This document shows positions 18,642 to 27,064 of a DNA stretch of 64,000 bases, piece after piece. Each line of letters starts with the position of its first letter. The first letter of the stretch is position 1. The stretch lies in assembly GCF_000011365.1 (NCBI RefSeq), contig NC_004463.1, positions 2,652,001-2,716,000 of the forward strand. Reading direction: 5' to 3'. A program made the position numbers and the translations under genes. The notes below the pieces were generated by a model, which was given only the letters and a program-made list of their open reading frames with translations, was not told the DNA's origin and did no database searches. Source of the stretch: Bradyrhizobium diazoefficiens USDA 110. Lineage in GTDB: Bacteria; Pseudomonadota; Alphaproteobacteria; Rhizobiales; Xanthobacteraceae.

Positions 18642-19613
18642 ATGAACTATCTTCGTACCGCAATGCTTCTCGCAGGCCTCACCGCCCTGTTCATGGGCGT
18701 GGGCTATCTGATCGGCGGTGCCTCCGGCGCCATGATCGCGCTCGTCATTGCCGCGGCGACCAATCTCTTCACCTACTGGAACTCCGACCGCATGGTGCTC
18801 TCGATGTACGGCGCCCATGAGGTCGACCGTTCGACCGCGCCGGAACTGGTGGGTCTCGTCGCCGAGCTTGCGGGCCGCGCGGGCTTGCCGATGCCGCGTG
18901 TATTCCTGATGGACGAGGCGCAGCCCAACGCGTTCGCGACCGGCCGCAATCCCGAGAACGCCGCCGTTGCCGTCACCACCGGCCTGATGCACCAGCTCAG
19001 CCGCGAGGAGCTCGCCGGCGTGATCGCGCATGAGCTTGCGCATATCAAGCATCACGACACGCTGCTGATGACGATCACCGCGACCATCGCGGGCGCGATC
19101 TCGATGCTGGCGCAGTTCGGCATGTTCTTCGGCGGCCACCGCGACAACAACAACGGCCCGGGCATCGTCGGCTCGATCCTGATGATGATCCTCGCTCCGC
19201 TCGGCGCCATGCTGGTGCAGATGGCGATCAGCCGCACCCGCGAATATGCCGCGGACAATCTCGGTGCGCGCATCGTCGGCCAGCCGATGTGGCTGGCCTC
19301 GGCGCTGGTGAAGATCGAGGGCGCCGCACATCAGGTCCCGAACTTCGAGGCCGAACGAAATCCCGCGACCGCGCACATGTTCATCATCAATCCGCTGTCG
19401 GGCCACGGCGTGGACAATCTCTTCGCCACCCATCCCTCGACGCAGAACCGTATCGCGGCGCTCCAGCAGCTCGCGGCCGAGCTCGGCGCGCAGGCGGCGC
19501 CGTCGGTCGGCGCCAACGAGAACTATCCGCCGGCGAGCCCGTGGGGCCGCTCATCTTCGCGCGGTCCTTGGCGTGGTCCTTCGCAAGGTCCTTCTCGTGG
19601 GCCTTGGGGCTAA
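18642..19613 (+). CDS. htpX: HtpX membrane zinc protease
   Basis: A 323-residue M48B protease. Two N-terminal membrane segments (5-25, 28-45), the zinc motif HELAH at 130-134, two more hydrophobic segments (about 143-163 and 178-198) and the third ligand Glu in [10 protein letters not shown]. HtpX degrades damaged membrane proteins. The start ATG at 18642 follows GGGAGA. The last 30 residues form an Arg-Gly-Pro-Trp repeat tail ([18 protein letters not shown]) extending beyond the catalytic domain. It is divergent from the HlyD-like gene. Confidence 0.94.
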   Translation: MNYLRTAMLLAGLTALFMGVGYLIGGASGAMIALVIAAATNLFTYWNSDRMVLSMYGAHEVDRSTAPELVGLVAELAGRAGLPMPRVFLMDEAQPNAFATGRNPENAAVAVTTGLMHQLSREELAGVIAHELAHIKHHDTLLMTITATIAGAISMLAQFGMFFGGHRDNNNGPGIVGSILMMILAPLGAMLVQMAISRTREYAADNLGARIVGQPMWLASALVKIEGAAHQVPNFEAERNPATAHMFIINPLSGHGVDNLFATHPSTQNRIAALQQLAAELGAQAAPSVGANENYPPASPWGRSSSRGPWRGPSQGPSRGPWG

Positions 19614-19750
19614 TCCGGAACCGGCAAGGATTTGCGCGTGGCTTTGTGACCTGGCGCACACAGGATCGTCCCGGCCGGTGTTAACACCTCGCCGTGACAC
19701 TTCCTTCGAAAGGGGATGCGTGGCCGGCCCGTCGCCGGTCACCGTCGAAG

Positions 19751-20392
19751 ATGACCAGAGCTGCCGTACCATTGCTGATCGTCCTGGGCGTGCTGATCGG
19801 CCTGTCCACGCATATGGTCGTCAATTGCGGGGACGAGGACGAGCCCGACATCTGCGCGGCCGTGATCGGTTTCTCGCCGCTCCGCGGTTCTCTGATCGCC
19901 TTTGCCTATGAAGGGCGCGGGCGGATCGCGCTGCGCCACGGCGACTGGCGGCGGGCGATCGCGGATTTCGACGAGGCCATTCACCTCAATCCCAATCGCG
20001 CCTCGCTCTATCGCGACCGCGCGGAGGCGCGCCGGCAGAACGGCGACCTCGAGCTCGCCATTGCGGATTACGACGAGGCGATCGCGCATGATCCCAAGCT
20101 CGCCGCGCCCTATCACCAGCGCGGTCTTGCGCTCGCCGCCACCGGCGATCTCGATCGCGCCATCCTGAGCTACAACACGGCGGTCCGTCTCGCCCCCTCC
20201 GATGCGCAGGCCCGGCTCGACCGTGGCCTGGCGTTCCTCGCCCGCGGCCAGGCCGACGATGCGCGCGCCGATTTCGAAGCCGCTCTCGCGCTGCCCGCCG
20301 GCAAGGATGCCCGCACGCGCGAGGCGGCGCGCGCCAAGCTCGCCGAACTCGCCAGCGCCGAGCCGACCCGGGTTTCAGCACCGCGGCGGTGA
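19751..20392 (+). CDS. TPR-repeat protein with N-terminal membrane anchor
   Basis: A 213-residue protein. A hydrophobic N-terminus (PLLIVLGVLIGLSTHMV) could be an uncleaved anchor or signal peptide. It is followed by at least four tetratricopeptide repeats from about residue 55, each with the A-x-x-D-x-x-x-A-I pattern (for example DWRRAIADFDEAIHLNPNRA). TPR domains mediate protein binding; no enzyme domain is present. An in-frame ATG 19 codons upstream gives a less likely start. The partner is unknown. Confidence 0.82.
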   Translation: MTRAAVPLLIVLGVLIGLSTHMVVNCGDEDEPDICAAVIGFSPLRGSLIAFAYEGRGRIALRHGDWRRAIADFDEAIHLNPNRASLYRDRAEARRQNGDLELAIADYDEAIAHDPKLAAPYHQRGLALAATGDLDRAILSYNTAVRLAPSDAQARLDRGLAFLARGQADDARADFEAALALPAGKDARTREAARAKLAELASAEPTRVSAPRR

Positions 20393-20404
20393 GGGGAGTT
20401 GTCT

Positions 20405-20547
20405 CCCTCTCCGTTCTTACGGGGAGAGGGGCTCTCTCCACGCATGAGGCTGTCGAGAGACCGGTACCCCCTCACCCGGATCGCACCGGACGATGCTTCG
20501 CATCGCCGAGGCGATCCGACCTCTCCCCGCAAGCGGGGAGAGGTGAA
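20405..20547. repeat. palindromic intergenic repeat, CTCTCC/GGAGAG type
   Basis: Two hairpins: CCCTCTCCGTTCTTACGG-GGAGAGGG near 20405-20430 and CCTCTCCCCGC-AA-GCGGGGAGAGG at 20520-20543, with a GATGCTTCGCATC hairpin between them. A close relative lies at 63874-63902. It separates the convergent TPR gene and the Lys-rich protein gene and may act as a bidirectional terminator. Confidence 0.75.
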
Positions 20548-20561
20548 GGGCGCGGGCGCGC

Positions 20562-20918
20562 CTACTTCGCCTTCTTGGCTTTCGCCTTCTTCGCCTTGGC
20601 CGCCTTCTTCGCCGGCTTCTCTTCCTTCGCCTTCTTCTCCACCTTCGCCGCGATCGGCGTGCTGGCCGCGATTCGCATCGATCGTGCGTAGCTGTCGGCG
20701 ACGTTGTCGGCGGACATCTGGAGGCGCTTGGCGGCGGCGGTGGCCTGCTCCATGGTGGTCTTGGCCATCATCTTGAAGCGGTCGCCGGTCTCCTTGCCCT
20801 TGGCCTTGGCCGCAAGGCCGTTGAAGCGATCCCGCCGCTCCTTGGCGCGGGTCATCAGGCCCGTATGCAGCTGTCTGGCCAGTTGCCGGATCACGACATC
20901 CAGGTCGGCGTCCGCCAT
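20562..20918 (-). CDS. small protein with histone-like Lys/Ala tail
   Basis: A 118-residue protein. The first 85 residues look helical and mixed-charge (MADADLDVVIRQLARQLH at the start). The last 30 are almost only Lys and Ala (EKPAKKAAKAKKAKAKK), like the tails of bacterial histone-H1-like proteins. I do not recognise the N-terminal domain. The basic tail suggests nucleic-acid binding, but it could also be a structural protein. Codon use is like its neighbours. Confidence 0.65.
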   Translation of the reverse strand: MADADLDVVIRQLARQLHTGLMTRAKERRDRFNGLAAKAKGKETGDRFKMMAKTTMEQATAAAKRLQMSADNVADSYARSMRIAASTPIAAKVEKKAKEEKPAKKAAKAKKAKAKKAK

Positions 20919-21029
20919 GTTCTTCTATCCCCTTGAAAACAGTATCGATGCGGGCGGGACTATGCAGATCGGGCCCCGCCTTGGCAATTCCCGGCCGGGC
21001 GTCATCCGCAGCTTCCGGGACCCAAAACA

Positions 21030-21059
21030 AAAAAAGCCGCGCATTTTGCGCGGCTTTTT
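21030..21059. terminator. bidirectional terminator
   Basis: AAAAAGCCGCGC, ATTTT, GCGCGGCTTTTT: a 12-pair perfect stem flanked by A-run and T-run, so it works in both directions. On the minus strand it ends the transcript of the metalloprotease-like gene at 21091-21897. Confidence 0.92.
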
Positions 21060-21090
21060 GCCTGGTTGGTGCAGATGGGCTAGGTCCGCC

Positions 21091-21897
21091 TCACTTCAGC
21101 GAGGCCACCGGGCCGCTTGACGCAGTCGGGTCGGGGTCGAAGCCGAACACGCCGACCAGGTATTTGTAATAGTCCGGCATCTTCTCCTTGAGCGTCTCGC
21201 GCGACTTGGGGTCGTGGAATTCGCTCTTTCCGGCCAGGAAGATGCTGGCGGTCACGGCAAAGAACTCCATGGGATTCTTCAGCGCATAGGATTCCTTGGG
21301 CAGGAGGTCCTTGGACTTGGCCAGGGCATAATAGCCGATCACGCCCTTGTTGGCGTAGCCGTCCGGCAACAGGCGCGCGTGATAGGCGTGCAGCAGTTCG
21401 TGCAGCAGCACCGCCTCCTTCTCGTACCGCATCATGTCCGGCCGCAGCATGATCACGCCGAGCCCCGAATCGACGGCGAGGTCGATGGCATTCGGATTGG
21501 TCCAGCGCTGCTTGTTGGGGTCCCAGACCGTCAGCGTCCGGGGAGCGGTGCGCTGCATGTCCGGCGTGACCCTGCCGTAGCACGCGGTCGCGGCGCCTTC
21601 GTCGAGGCAGGCCAGCTCGCTCGCGACGATCGGAACGGTATGGAAGAAACGCAGCACGCGCGGGGAGAGGCCGGCGCCTTCGACGACGTCGATCTGGCGC
21701 TTCAGATTGTCGGTGAGCTTGTCGACGTCCTTACGATCGGAGTTCTCCGACAGGTCGAACATGTAGCCGCGGTAGCTCTGGAAGCCCGGCGGCAGCGCCT
21801 GCGCTGCCTCGGCGGATGCATCGAGCGATCCGGCATTGGATGGACTGGCGAAAAGCGCGCCGACAATGGTTGCGGTCAGCAGCAACGCAATGCGCAT
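21091..21897 (-). CDS. secreted protein with HEXXH metallopeptidase-like motif
   Basis: A 268-residue protein with a signal peptide (residues 1-22, cleavage after SNA). In its second half it carries LLHELLHAYHA, an HEXXH zinc motif, followed about 40 residues later by PMEFFAVTASIFLAG, whose Glu could be the third ligand as in anthrax-lethal-factor-like and related peptidases. Two Cys flank a short loop (ACLDEGAATACYG). I do not recognise a named family. The start at 21897 follows AGGGGG; 14 more codons lie upstream in frame. It ends at a strong terminator and is a single-gene unit. Confidence 0.7.
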   Translation of the reverse strand: MRIALLLTATIVGALFASPSNAGSLDASAEAAQALPPGFQSYRGYMFDLSENSDRKDVDKLTDNLKRQIDVVEGAGLSPRVLRFFHTVPIVASELACLDEGAATACYGRVTPDMQRTAPRTLTVWDPNKQRWTNPNAIDLAVDSGLGVIMLRPDMMRYEKEAVLLHELLHAYHARLLPDGYANKGVIGYYALAKSKDLLPKESYALKNPMEFFAVTASIFLAGKSEFHDPKSRETLKEKMPDYYKYLVGVFGFDPDPTASSGPVASLK

Positions 21898-22125
21898 GAT
21901 GAACCCCCTGATGTCACTTCGCCCGGCAGAATAGGCCACCGTTGTTTGCGAAACGTGAGTGGGGCGAGACTAGGGCAGCGATGTTGAGGCGTGCTTAACC
22001 ATTGGTTGCAGATCGCGCAGACGGATTAGTGCCGGGTTAACCAAGGAGGGTATCCGGGCCCCGCGCTTCGGCGTAACATCCAGTCCGGGCACAAAGCCCA
22101 CATTAATAGCCGGGAGGAGGAAGCC

Positions 22126-22419
22126 ATGTATGCCGCCATCCGTCAGGCCAAGGCGAAAAGCGGGAGCGCGGAGGAGCTGGCGCGCCGCATCAAGGACGGC
22201 GCCGTTCCGATCATCAGCGACGTCGACGGTTTCCGCGCCTATTACGTCGTCTATGCCGGCGACGACACGGTCACAGCGATCTCGATCTTCGACAAGTTCG
22301 AGCAGGCGGAGGAGGCGAACCGGCGCGCGATCGCCTGGATCGAGAAGGATCTCGGCCCGCTGCTCGCCGGCGACGCGCGCGCCGCCGCGGGACCGGTGAT
22401 CGTGCATACGCTGGCGTAG
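22126..22419 (+). CDS. small protein, possibly of the antibiotic-monooxygenase (ABM) fold
   Basis: A 97-residue protein with a strong GGGAGGAGG ribosome site. The pattern MYAAIRQAKAKSGSAEELAR, then GFRAYYVVYAGDDTVTAISIF and EEANRRAIAWIEKDL resembles the beta-alpha-beta ferredoxin-like fold of ABM/DUF1330-type small proteins. No active-site residue can be assigned. It stands alone, divergent from the metallopeptidase-like gene. Confidence 0.65.
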   Translation: MYAAIRQAKAKSGSAEELARRIKDGAVPIISDVDGFRAYYVVYAGDDTVTAISIFDKFEQAEEANRRAIAWIEKDLGPLLAGDARAAAGPVIVHTLA

Positions 22420-22443
22420 TTGGACGGATCGCTGCCTCCCAAT

Positions 22444-22561
22444 GTCGTCCTGGCGAAAGCCAGGACCCATTACCCCAGGGAGGAGTTTTGCGACGCGTGG
22501 CCGCCACCTGCGCTTGCATGATAATTCGGTGGTTGTGGGTGCTGGCCTTCGCCAGGACGAC
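22444..22561. repeat. intergenic inverted repeat (GTCGTCCTGGCGAA type)
   Basis: GTCGTCCTGGCGAA at 22444-22457 is exactly inverted at 22548-22561 (TTCGCCAGGACGAC), with an inner CCTGGC-GAAA-GCCAGG hairpin next to the left arm. It lies between two convergent genes; nothing coding is seen. Confidence 0.8.
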
Positions 22562-22606
22562 AGCGAGTTTGTGGCTGCATCTAAAGCCAAGCGCGAGCCT
22601 TCGCCC

Positions 22607-24052
22607 TCACAACTCCCGTGCGTTCGAGAACGCGAAACTCGACACCCGCCGCGTCGTCTCGTCCAGGATCAGCGTACGCGTGATCGGCGGCTCGGCGCGC
22701 TGGGCGCAGTTTTCGCGTTCGCAGAGGCGGCAGTTGACGCCGATGGGCGTGCCTTCCGTCTTCTCCAGGTCCATGCCGGCGGCGTAGACGAGGCGCGCGG
22801 CGTGGCGGATCTCGCAGCCGAGGCCGATGGCGAAGCGCGGCTGCGGCAGCGGGTGCGGCGCGACCGGGCGGCGCACCATCTGCGCGATCGAGAAATAGCG
22901 CGTGCCGTCGGAGAGCTCGATCACCTGTTTCAGCAGGCGATCCGGCGTGTCGAAGGTCGAGTGCACATTCCACAGCGGGCAGGTGCCGCCGAATTTCGAG
23001 AAGGGGAAGGTGCCGGACGAGAAACGCTTGGAGACGTTGCCGGCATTGTCGACGCGCAGCAGGAAGAACGGAATGCCGCGCGCGTTCGGCCGCTGCAAGG
23101 TGGTGAGGCGGTGGCAGACCTGCTCGAAGCCGGAATTGAAGCGCTGCGCCAGCACGTGGATGTCGTAGTTGAGCGCTTCCGCCGCGGCGAGGAAGGCCGG
23201 GTAGGGCATCATCACGGCCGCTGCGAAGTAATTGCCGAGCGTGATGCGGAACAGCCGCCGCGGCGCGTCGTCGAGCGGGCCGGCGCGGTTGATGATGGTC
23301 TCCAGCTGCTGCGCGCATTCGCCAAGGCCGAGCTGGAAGGCGAGCTGGAACGCGCGGCCGGGCGGGTCGACCAGTTCCGAAATCAGGAGCTGGCGGCGGT
23401 GGCGGTCGAAGCGCCTCAGCGTCTCGCGCATCACATCGACAGGCATGATGCGGGTCTGGATCGAATGCTTTTCGCGCAAGCGCGCGGCAAGGGCCGCGTA
23501 GAGCCCTTCGGCCGGCACGTTCAGCTCGTCGCGAAGCGTCTCCGCGGCCTGTTCGAGTTCCGGAAAATAGTTGCGGTTCGCCTCGATCAGCTCGCGCACG
23601 CGTTCGACCGGATTGGCCTCATAGCGCGTGCCGACGTCGCGGTCGGCCATTTGCGCGGCTGCCAGCGTCTCGCCCTGACGGGCCTCGGTATAGGCCGCGT
23701 AGAGGCGCTGCAGCGCGTGGGTGACGCCGGGACAGAGTTCGGCGAGGTCGCGCAGCTCCTGCTTGGGTACGTCAATCTGGCGGAACAGGGGATCGGAGAA
23801 GATCTCGTTGAGCTCGGCAAAGAATCGGTCCTCGTCGGCGGTGGCGAGGTCGCGCAGGTCGAGGTCGTAGGTTTCGGCCAGCCGCAGCAGGATCTGGGCG
23901 GTCACCGGGCGCTGGTTGCGCTCGATCAGGTTGACGTAGCTCGGCGAGATCCCGAGCCCCTCGGCGATCTGGGTCTGCGACAGGCCCAATTGCTGCCGGA
24001 TCCGCCGGAAGCGCGGGCCGACGAACAGTTTCTTCCCGGATTCGGCGGGCAT
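22607..24052 (-). CDS. ScfR/RamB-type XRE regulator of short-chain carbon metabolism
   Basis: A 481-residue regulator. N-terminal XRE helix-turn-helix at about 17-70 (LSQTQIAEGLGISPSYVNLI), a central IrrE/M78-like domain containing LAQRFNSGFEQVCHRL but no HEXXH metal motif, and a C-terminal domain with Cys pairs (CRLCERENC near 445). This is the layout of the ScfR/RamB family, which binds CoA or acyl intermediates and controls glyoxylate-cycle and methylcitrate genes. It is divergent from isocitrate lyase, its expected target, across a 229-base AT-rich control region. Confidence 0.88.
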   Translation of the reverse strand: MPAESGKKLFVGPRFRRIRQQLGLSQTQIAEGLGISPSYVNLIERNQRPVTAQILLRLAETYDLDLRDLATADEDRFFAELNEIFSDPLFRQIDVPKQELRDLAELCPGVTHALQRLYAAYTEARQGETLAAAQMADRDVGTRYEANPVERVRELIEANRNYFPELEQAAETLRDELNVPAEGLYAALAARLREKHSIQTRIMPVDVMRETLRRFDRHRRQLLISELVDPPGRAFQLAFQLGLGECAQQLETIINRAGPLDDAPRRLFRITLGNYFAAAVMMPYPAFLAAAEALNYDIHVLAQRFNSGFEQVCHRLTTLQRPNARGIPFFLLRVDNAGNVSKRFSSGTFPFSKFGGTCPLWNVHSTFDTPDRLLKQVIELSDGTRYFSIAQMVRRPVAPHPLPQPRFAIGLGCEIRHAARLVYAAGMDLEKTEGTPIGVNCRLCERENCAQRAEPPITRTLILDETTRRVSSFAFSNAREL

Positions 24053-24098
24053 TCTTCAGATCTCCAGGGCCATTAAGGACAGTCTCGCTGACCTATAA

Positions 24099-24115
24099 TT
24101 TACAAACTTTACAAA
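24099..24115. promoter_or_regulatory. direct repeat in the aceA control region, likely ScfR site
   Basis: TTTACAAA occurs at 24099-24106 and 24108-24115, a 9-base period, in the most AT-rich part of the region between the regulator and aceA. Known RamB-type sites are A/T-rich with TTTGCAAA-like cores, so this is a good candidate operator. A further palindrome GCATTTCGCAATGC lies at 24212-24225. Assignment is inference. Confidence 0.5.
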
Positions 24116-24281
24116 ATAACATCTATTACATGTTCTGATGTTACATGACATCACCAATAAAAAACAAGCCATCTATACGAAGTTTCCGTTTTCGCGTTTA
24201 CGTCGTGACACGCATTTCGCAATGCACTGTCAAGAATGTCGATGGCCAGCCATCGCCATCGTCAGCGAAAGGATCAGGCAC

Positions 24282-25916
24282 ATGAACTACCAGCCCCGTG
24301 GCATCAGCACTTTCCAGGCGCCGGCCTCGTATCAGAGCGAGATCGATGCAGCGAAGGCGCTCCTCGAGACCCAGCCGACCTGGAACGGGGTGTCGGCCGA
24401 GGCCGTCGCGCGCATGCGCCTGCAGAACCGCTTCAGGACCGGCCTCGACGTCGCCCGCTACACCGCGGCGCTGATGCGGGCCGACATGGCGGCCTATGAC
24501 AACGACCCCACCAAGTACACCCAGTCGCTCGGCTGCTGGCACGGCTTCATCGCCCAGCAGAAGCTGATCTCGGTCAAGAAGCACTTCGGTGGCAGGACCG
24601 ATCGCACCTACCTGTATCTCTCCGGCTGGATGATCGCGGCGCTGCGCTCCGAGTTCGGACCGCTGCCCGACCAGTCGATGCACGAGAAGACCTCGGTGCC
24701 GGCGCTGATCGAAGAGCTCTACACCTTCCTGCGCCAGGCCGACTCGCGCGAGCTCAACGACATCTTCCGCAGCCTCGACAAGGCCCGCAAGGAAGGTGAC
24801 AAGACGCGCGAGAAGGAGCTGATCGAGAAGATCGACGGCTTCCAGACCCATGTCGTGCCCGTCATCGCCGACATCGATGCCGGCTTCGGCAACGCGGAGG
24901 CGACCTACCTGCTCGCCAAGAAGATGATCGAAGCGGGCGCCTGCGCGCTCCAGATCGAGAACCAGGTCTCGGACGAGAAGCAGTGCGGCCACCAGGACGG
25001 CAAGGTCACCGTGCCGCACGATGTCTTCCTGGCGAAGATCCGCGCCTGCCGCCACGCCTTCCTCGAGCTCGGCGTCGAAGACGGCGTCGTCGTGACCCGC
25101 ACCGACTCGCTCGGCGCTGGCCTCACGCAGCAGATCGCCGTCAGCCACAAGCCCGGCGACATCGGCGACCAGTACAACAGCTTCCTCGATTGCGAGGAAA
25201 TCACCGCGGAGAACGCCCGCAACGGCGACGTCATCATCAACCGCAACGGCAAGATGATGCGTCCGAAGCGGCTGCCCTCCAACCTCTACCAGTTCCGCCC
25301 GGGCACCGGTGAGGACCGCTGCGTGCTGGATTGCATCACCTCGCTGCAGAACGGCGCCGACCTGCTCTGGATCGAGACCGAGAAGCCGCATATCGAGCAG
25401 ATCGCCAAGATGGTCGATCGCATCCGCGAGGTGGTTCCGAACGCCAAGCTGGCCTACAACAACTCGCCGTCGTTCAACTGGACCCTCAACTTCCGTTGGC
25501 AGGTCTACGACGCGATGAAGGAAGCCGGCAAGGACGTCAGCAAGTACAACCGCGCCGAGCTGATGAAGGCGGAATATGACGACACGCCGCTGGCGAAGGA
25601 AGCCGACGAGCGCATCCGCACCTTCCAGGCGGATTCGGCCAAGCGTGCCGGCATCTTCCACCACCTGATCACGCTGCCGACCTACCACACCGCGGCGCTT
25701 TCGACCGACAATCTGGCCCGGGAGTACTTCGGCGAGCAGGGCATGCTCGGCTACGTCAAGAACGTCCAGCGCGCCGAGATCCGTCAGGGCATCGCCTGCG
25801 TGAAGCATCAGAACATGGCCGGCTCCGACATCGGCGACGACCACAAGGAGTACTTCGCCGGCGAGGCCGCCCTGAAGGCGGGCGGCGCGCACAACACGAT
25901 GAACCAGTTCGGCTAA
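24282..25916 (+). CDS. aceA: isocitrate lyase
   Basis: A 544-residue enzyme of the longer isocitrate lyase type. It splits isocitrate into glyoxylate and succinate, the entry to the glyoxylate shunt used on acetate and fatty acids. Seen: IADIDAGFGNAEATYLLAKK (metal-site Asp residues), the catalytic loop SDEKQCGHQDGK with Cys235, and TRTDSLGA. The start ATG at 24282 follows AAAGGATCAGG; the longer upstream frame has no such character. Highly GC-ending codons suggest high expression. It is followed by a hairpin and a DUF4170 gene, and divergent from its probable regulator. Confidence 0.95.
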   Translation: MNYQPRGISTFQAPASYQSEIDAAKALLETQPTWNGVSAEAVARMRLQNRFRTGLDVARYTAALMRADMAAYDNDPTKYTQSLGCWHGFIAQQKLISVKKHFGGRTDRTYLYLSGWMIAALRSEFGPLPDQSMHEKTSVPALIEELYTFLRQADSRELNDIFRSLDKARKEGDKTREKELIEKIDGFQTHVVPVIADIDAGFGNAEATYLLAKKMIEAGACALQIENQVSDEKQCGHQDGKVTVPHDVFLAKIRACRHAFLELGVEDGVVVTRTDSLGAGLTQQIAVSHKPGDIGDQYNSFLDCEEITAENARNGDVIINRNGKMMRPKRLPSNLYQFRPGTGEDRCVLDCITSLQNGADLLWIETEKPHIEQIAKMVDRIREVVPNAKLAYNNSPSFNWTLNFRWQVYDAMKEAGKDVSKYNRAELMKAEYDDTPLAKEADERIRTFQADSAKRAGIFHHLITLPTYHTAALSTDNLAREYFGEQGMLGYVKNVQRAEIRQGIACVKHQNMAGSDIGDDHKEYFAGEAALKAGGAHNTMNQFG

Positions 25917-25930
25917 CGGCGGAATTGATC

Positions 25931-25958
25931 AGTCCGGGGTCCCCTCGGAGCCCGGACT
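25931..25958 (+). terminator. GC-rich hairpin after aceA
   Basis: AGTCCGGG and CCCGGACT form a perfect 8-pair stem with a 12-base loop, 14 bases after the aceA stop. No T-run follows, so it may be a 3' stabilising hairpin or partial terminator rather than a full stop before the DUF4170 gene. Confidence 0.5.
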
Positions 25959-25986
25959 GGTCACGCACCTCAACAGGAGACTGACA

Positions 25987-26196
25987 ATGACCAAGGGCAG
26001 CAATTTCTGGGTGATCGGCGGCGAGTTCGGCTCGATGAACTTCCACAAGCTCGTGGAAGGCTCGGCCCAGGTGCAGGGGCCGTTCAAGACCCGCAAGGAA
26101 GCCGAAGATGCCTGGCGTACGGTCTCGGAAGAGAACCGCCACAAGGCCGGCGTCCGCTTCTCCATCGTTGAAGAGCCGTCGCGCGTCTCGGCCTGA
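25987..26196 (+). CDS. DUF4170 small protein
   Basis: A 69-residue soluble protein beginning MTKGSNFWVIGGEFGSMNFH with the family's G-x-F-K-T-R-K-E-A-E-D-A-W segment. It is a small conserved alphaproteobacterial family of unknown function. A clear AGGAGA ribosome site precedes it. Its gene is 70 bases downstream of aceA, separated by a hairpin, and is followed by a terminator-like stem, so it may be read partly from the aceA promoter. Confidence 0.83.
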   Translation: MTKGSNFWVIGGEFGSMNFHKLVEGSAQVQGPFKTRKEAEDAWRTVSEENRHKAGVRFSIVEEPSRVSA

Positions 26197-26238
26197 CGGC
26201 TGCCTGACCAATCAAGAAGACGTCCAAGGACGGAGGGG

Positions 26239-26275
26239 CCCATCCGGCGCAAGCCGGGTGGGATCGTCTGTTTTT
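26239..26275 (+). terminator. probable terminator after the DUF4170 gene
   Basis: CCCATCCGGC, GCAA, GCCGGGTGGG (10 pairs, one G-T wobble) followed after 8 bases by TTTTT. Confidence 0.7.
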
Positions 26276-26384
26276 GGCACAGGTAAGACAGCTGTGGGTG
26301 CCGTAAGTATCTGGAATTGTGGACCCTTTGCGGAAGGTGTGGTTGCTGATAGGTTAATGGAGGCAAGTGAGGACGAGGCCGACA

Positions 26385-26939
26385 ATGTCAGAGCCCGAGA
26401 CCAGCGGGACCCATCCCAGCCAGCCGCGCCCGGTGCGGCTGCGCGACGCGCTGCTGCGCGCGCGGATCGAGGCCGCCGACCGGACCGGCGTCGTCGTCGA
26501 TTTGCGCGATGCCGAGGTGGCGCGGCTCGAGATCCTCAACGACGCGCTCGATCCCCTGTTTGCACAAGTGCCCGAGCAGATCGACCTGTTCGACCGCGGC
26601 ATCAGCCAGGGCGATACGCCCAGACTCTGGATCGACGTCGTCGCGCACATCATGATGGGGCGCGACAAGCGGATGTATCGCTTCGTCCAGGACACCCACT
26701 TCGGCCGCATCGTGCTCGCCGAATCGCACGACACGTCCGTGATCGTCGAGGCCGTCACCGACTATGTCGCCCGCCGCATGATCGAGCGCGAGCATGCGAT
26801 GGTGGTCCTGCCCGAGCCGAAGCCGGAGGCCGCGGAGCGGCCGGCGCGCTCGCGCGTCTGGCCGTTCGTGTTCGGCTTCATCCTCGGCGCCGCCGCCTTG
26901 TTCGGCTTCGCCGTTCTGGCGGCCTTGCGGAGCTGGTGA
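26385..26939 (+). CDS. unknown protein with C-terminal membrane anchor
   Basis: A 184-residue protein: about 145 soluble residues with mixed charge (ALLRARIEAADRTGVVVDLR near the start, GRDKRMYRFVQDTHFGRIVL in the middle), a Pro/Glu linker, and one C-terminal membrane helix (VWPFVFGFILGAAALFGFAV). It is thus a tail-anchored protein facing the cytoplasm. I do not recognise the family. The start is taken at 26385; a GTG at 26367 is possible. No operon partner is evident. Confidence 0.72.
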   Translation: MSEPETSGTHPSQPRPVRLRDALLRARIEAADRTGVVVDLRDAEVARLEILNDALDPLFAQVPEQIDLFDRGISQGDTPRLWIDVVAHIMMGRDKRMYRFVQDTHFGRIVLAESHDTSVIVEAVTDYVARRMIEREHAMVVLPEPKPEAAERPARSRVWPFVFGFILGAAALFGFAVLAALRSW

Positions 26940-26952
26940 ATTTCCCACCGCC

Positions 26953-27057
26953 GTCATTCCGGGGCGCGCATCAGCGCGAACCCGGAATCCATCGGGCCAC
27001 AGCGTATGCGGCTGAATGGATTCCGGGCTCGCGCCTTTCGGCGCGCCCCGGAATGAC
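26953..27057. repeat. palindromic intergenic repeat, GTCATTCCGGGGCGCG type
   Basis: GTCATTCCGGGGCGCG at the left is inverted as CGCGCCCCGGAATGAC at the right, with inner GGAATCCAT / ATGGATTCC arms. Related copies lie at 34809-34909, 43617-43720 and 58693-58771. It sits between convergent genes here and can fold into one long cruciform or hairpin. Confidence 0.88.
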
Positions 27058-27064
27058 AGTGGCC

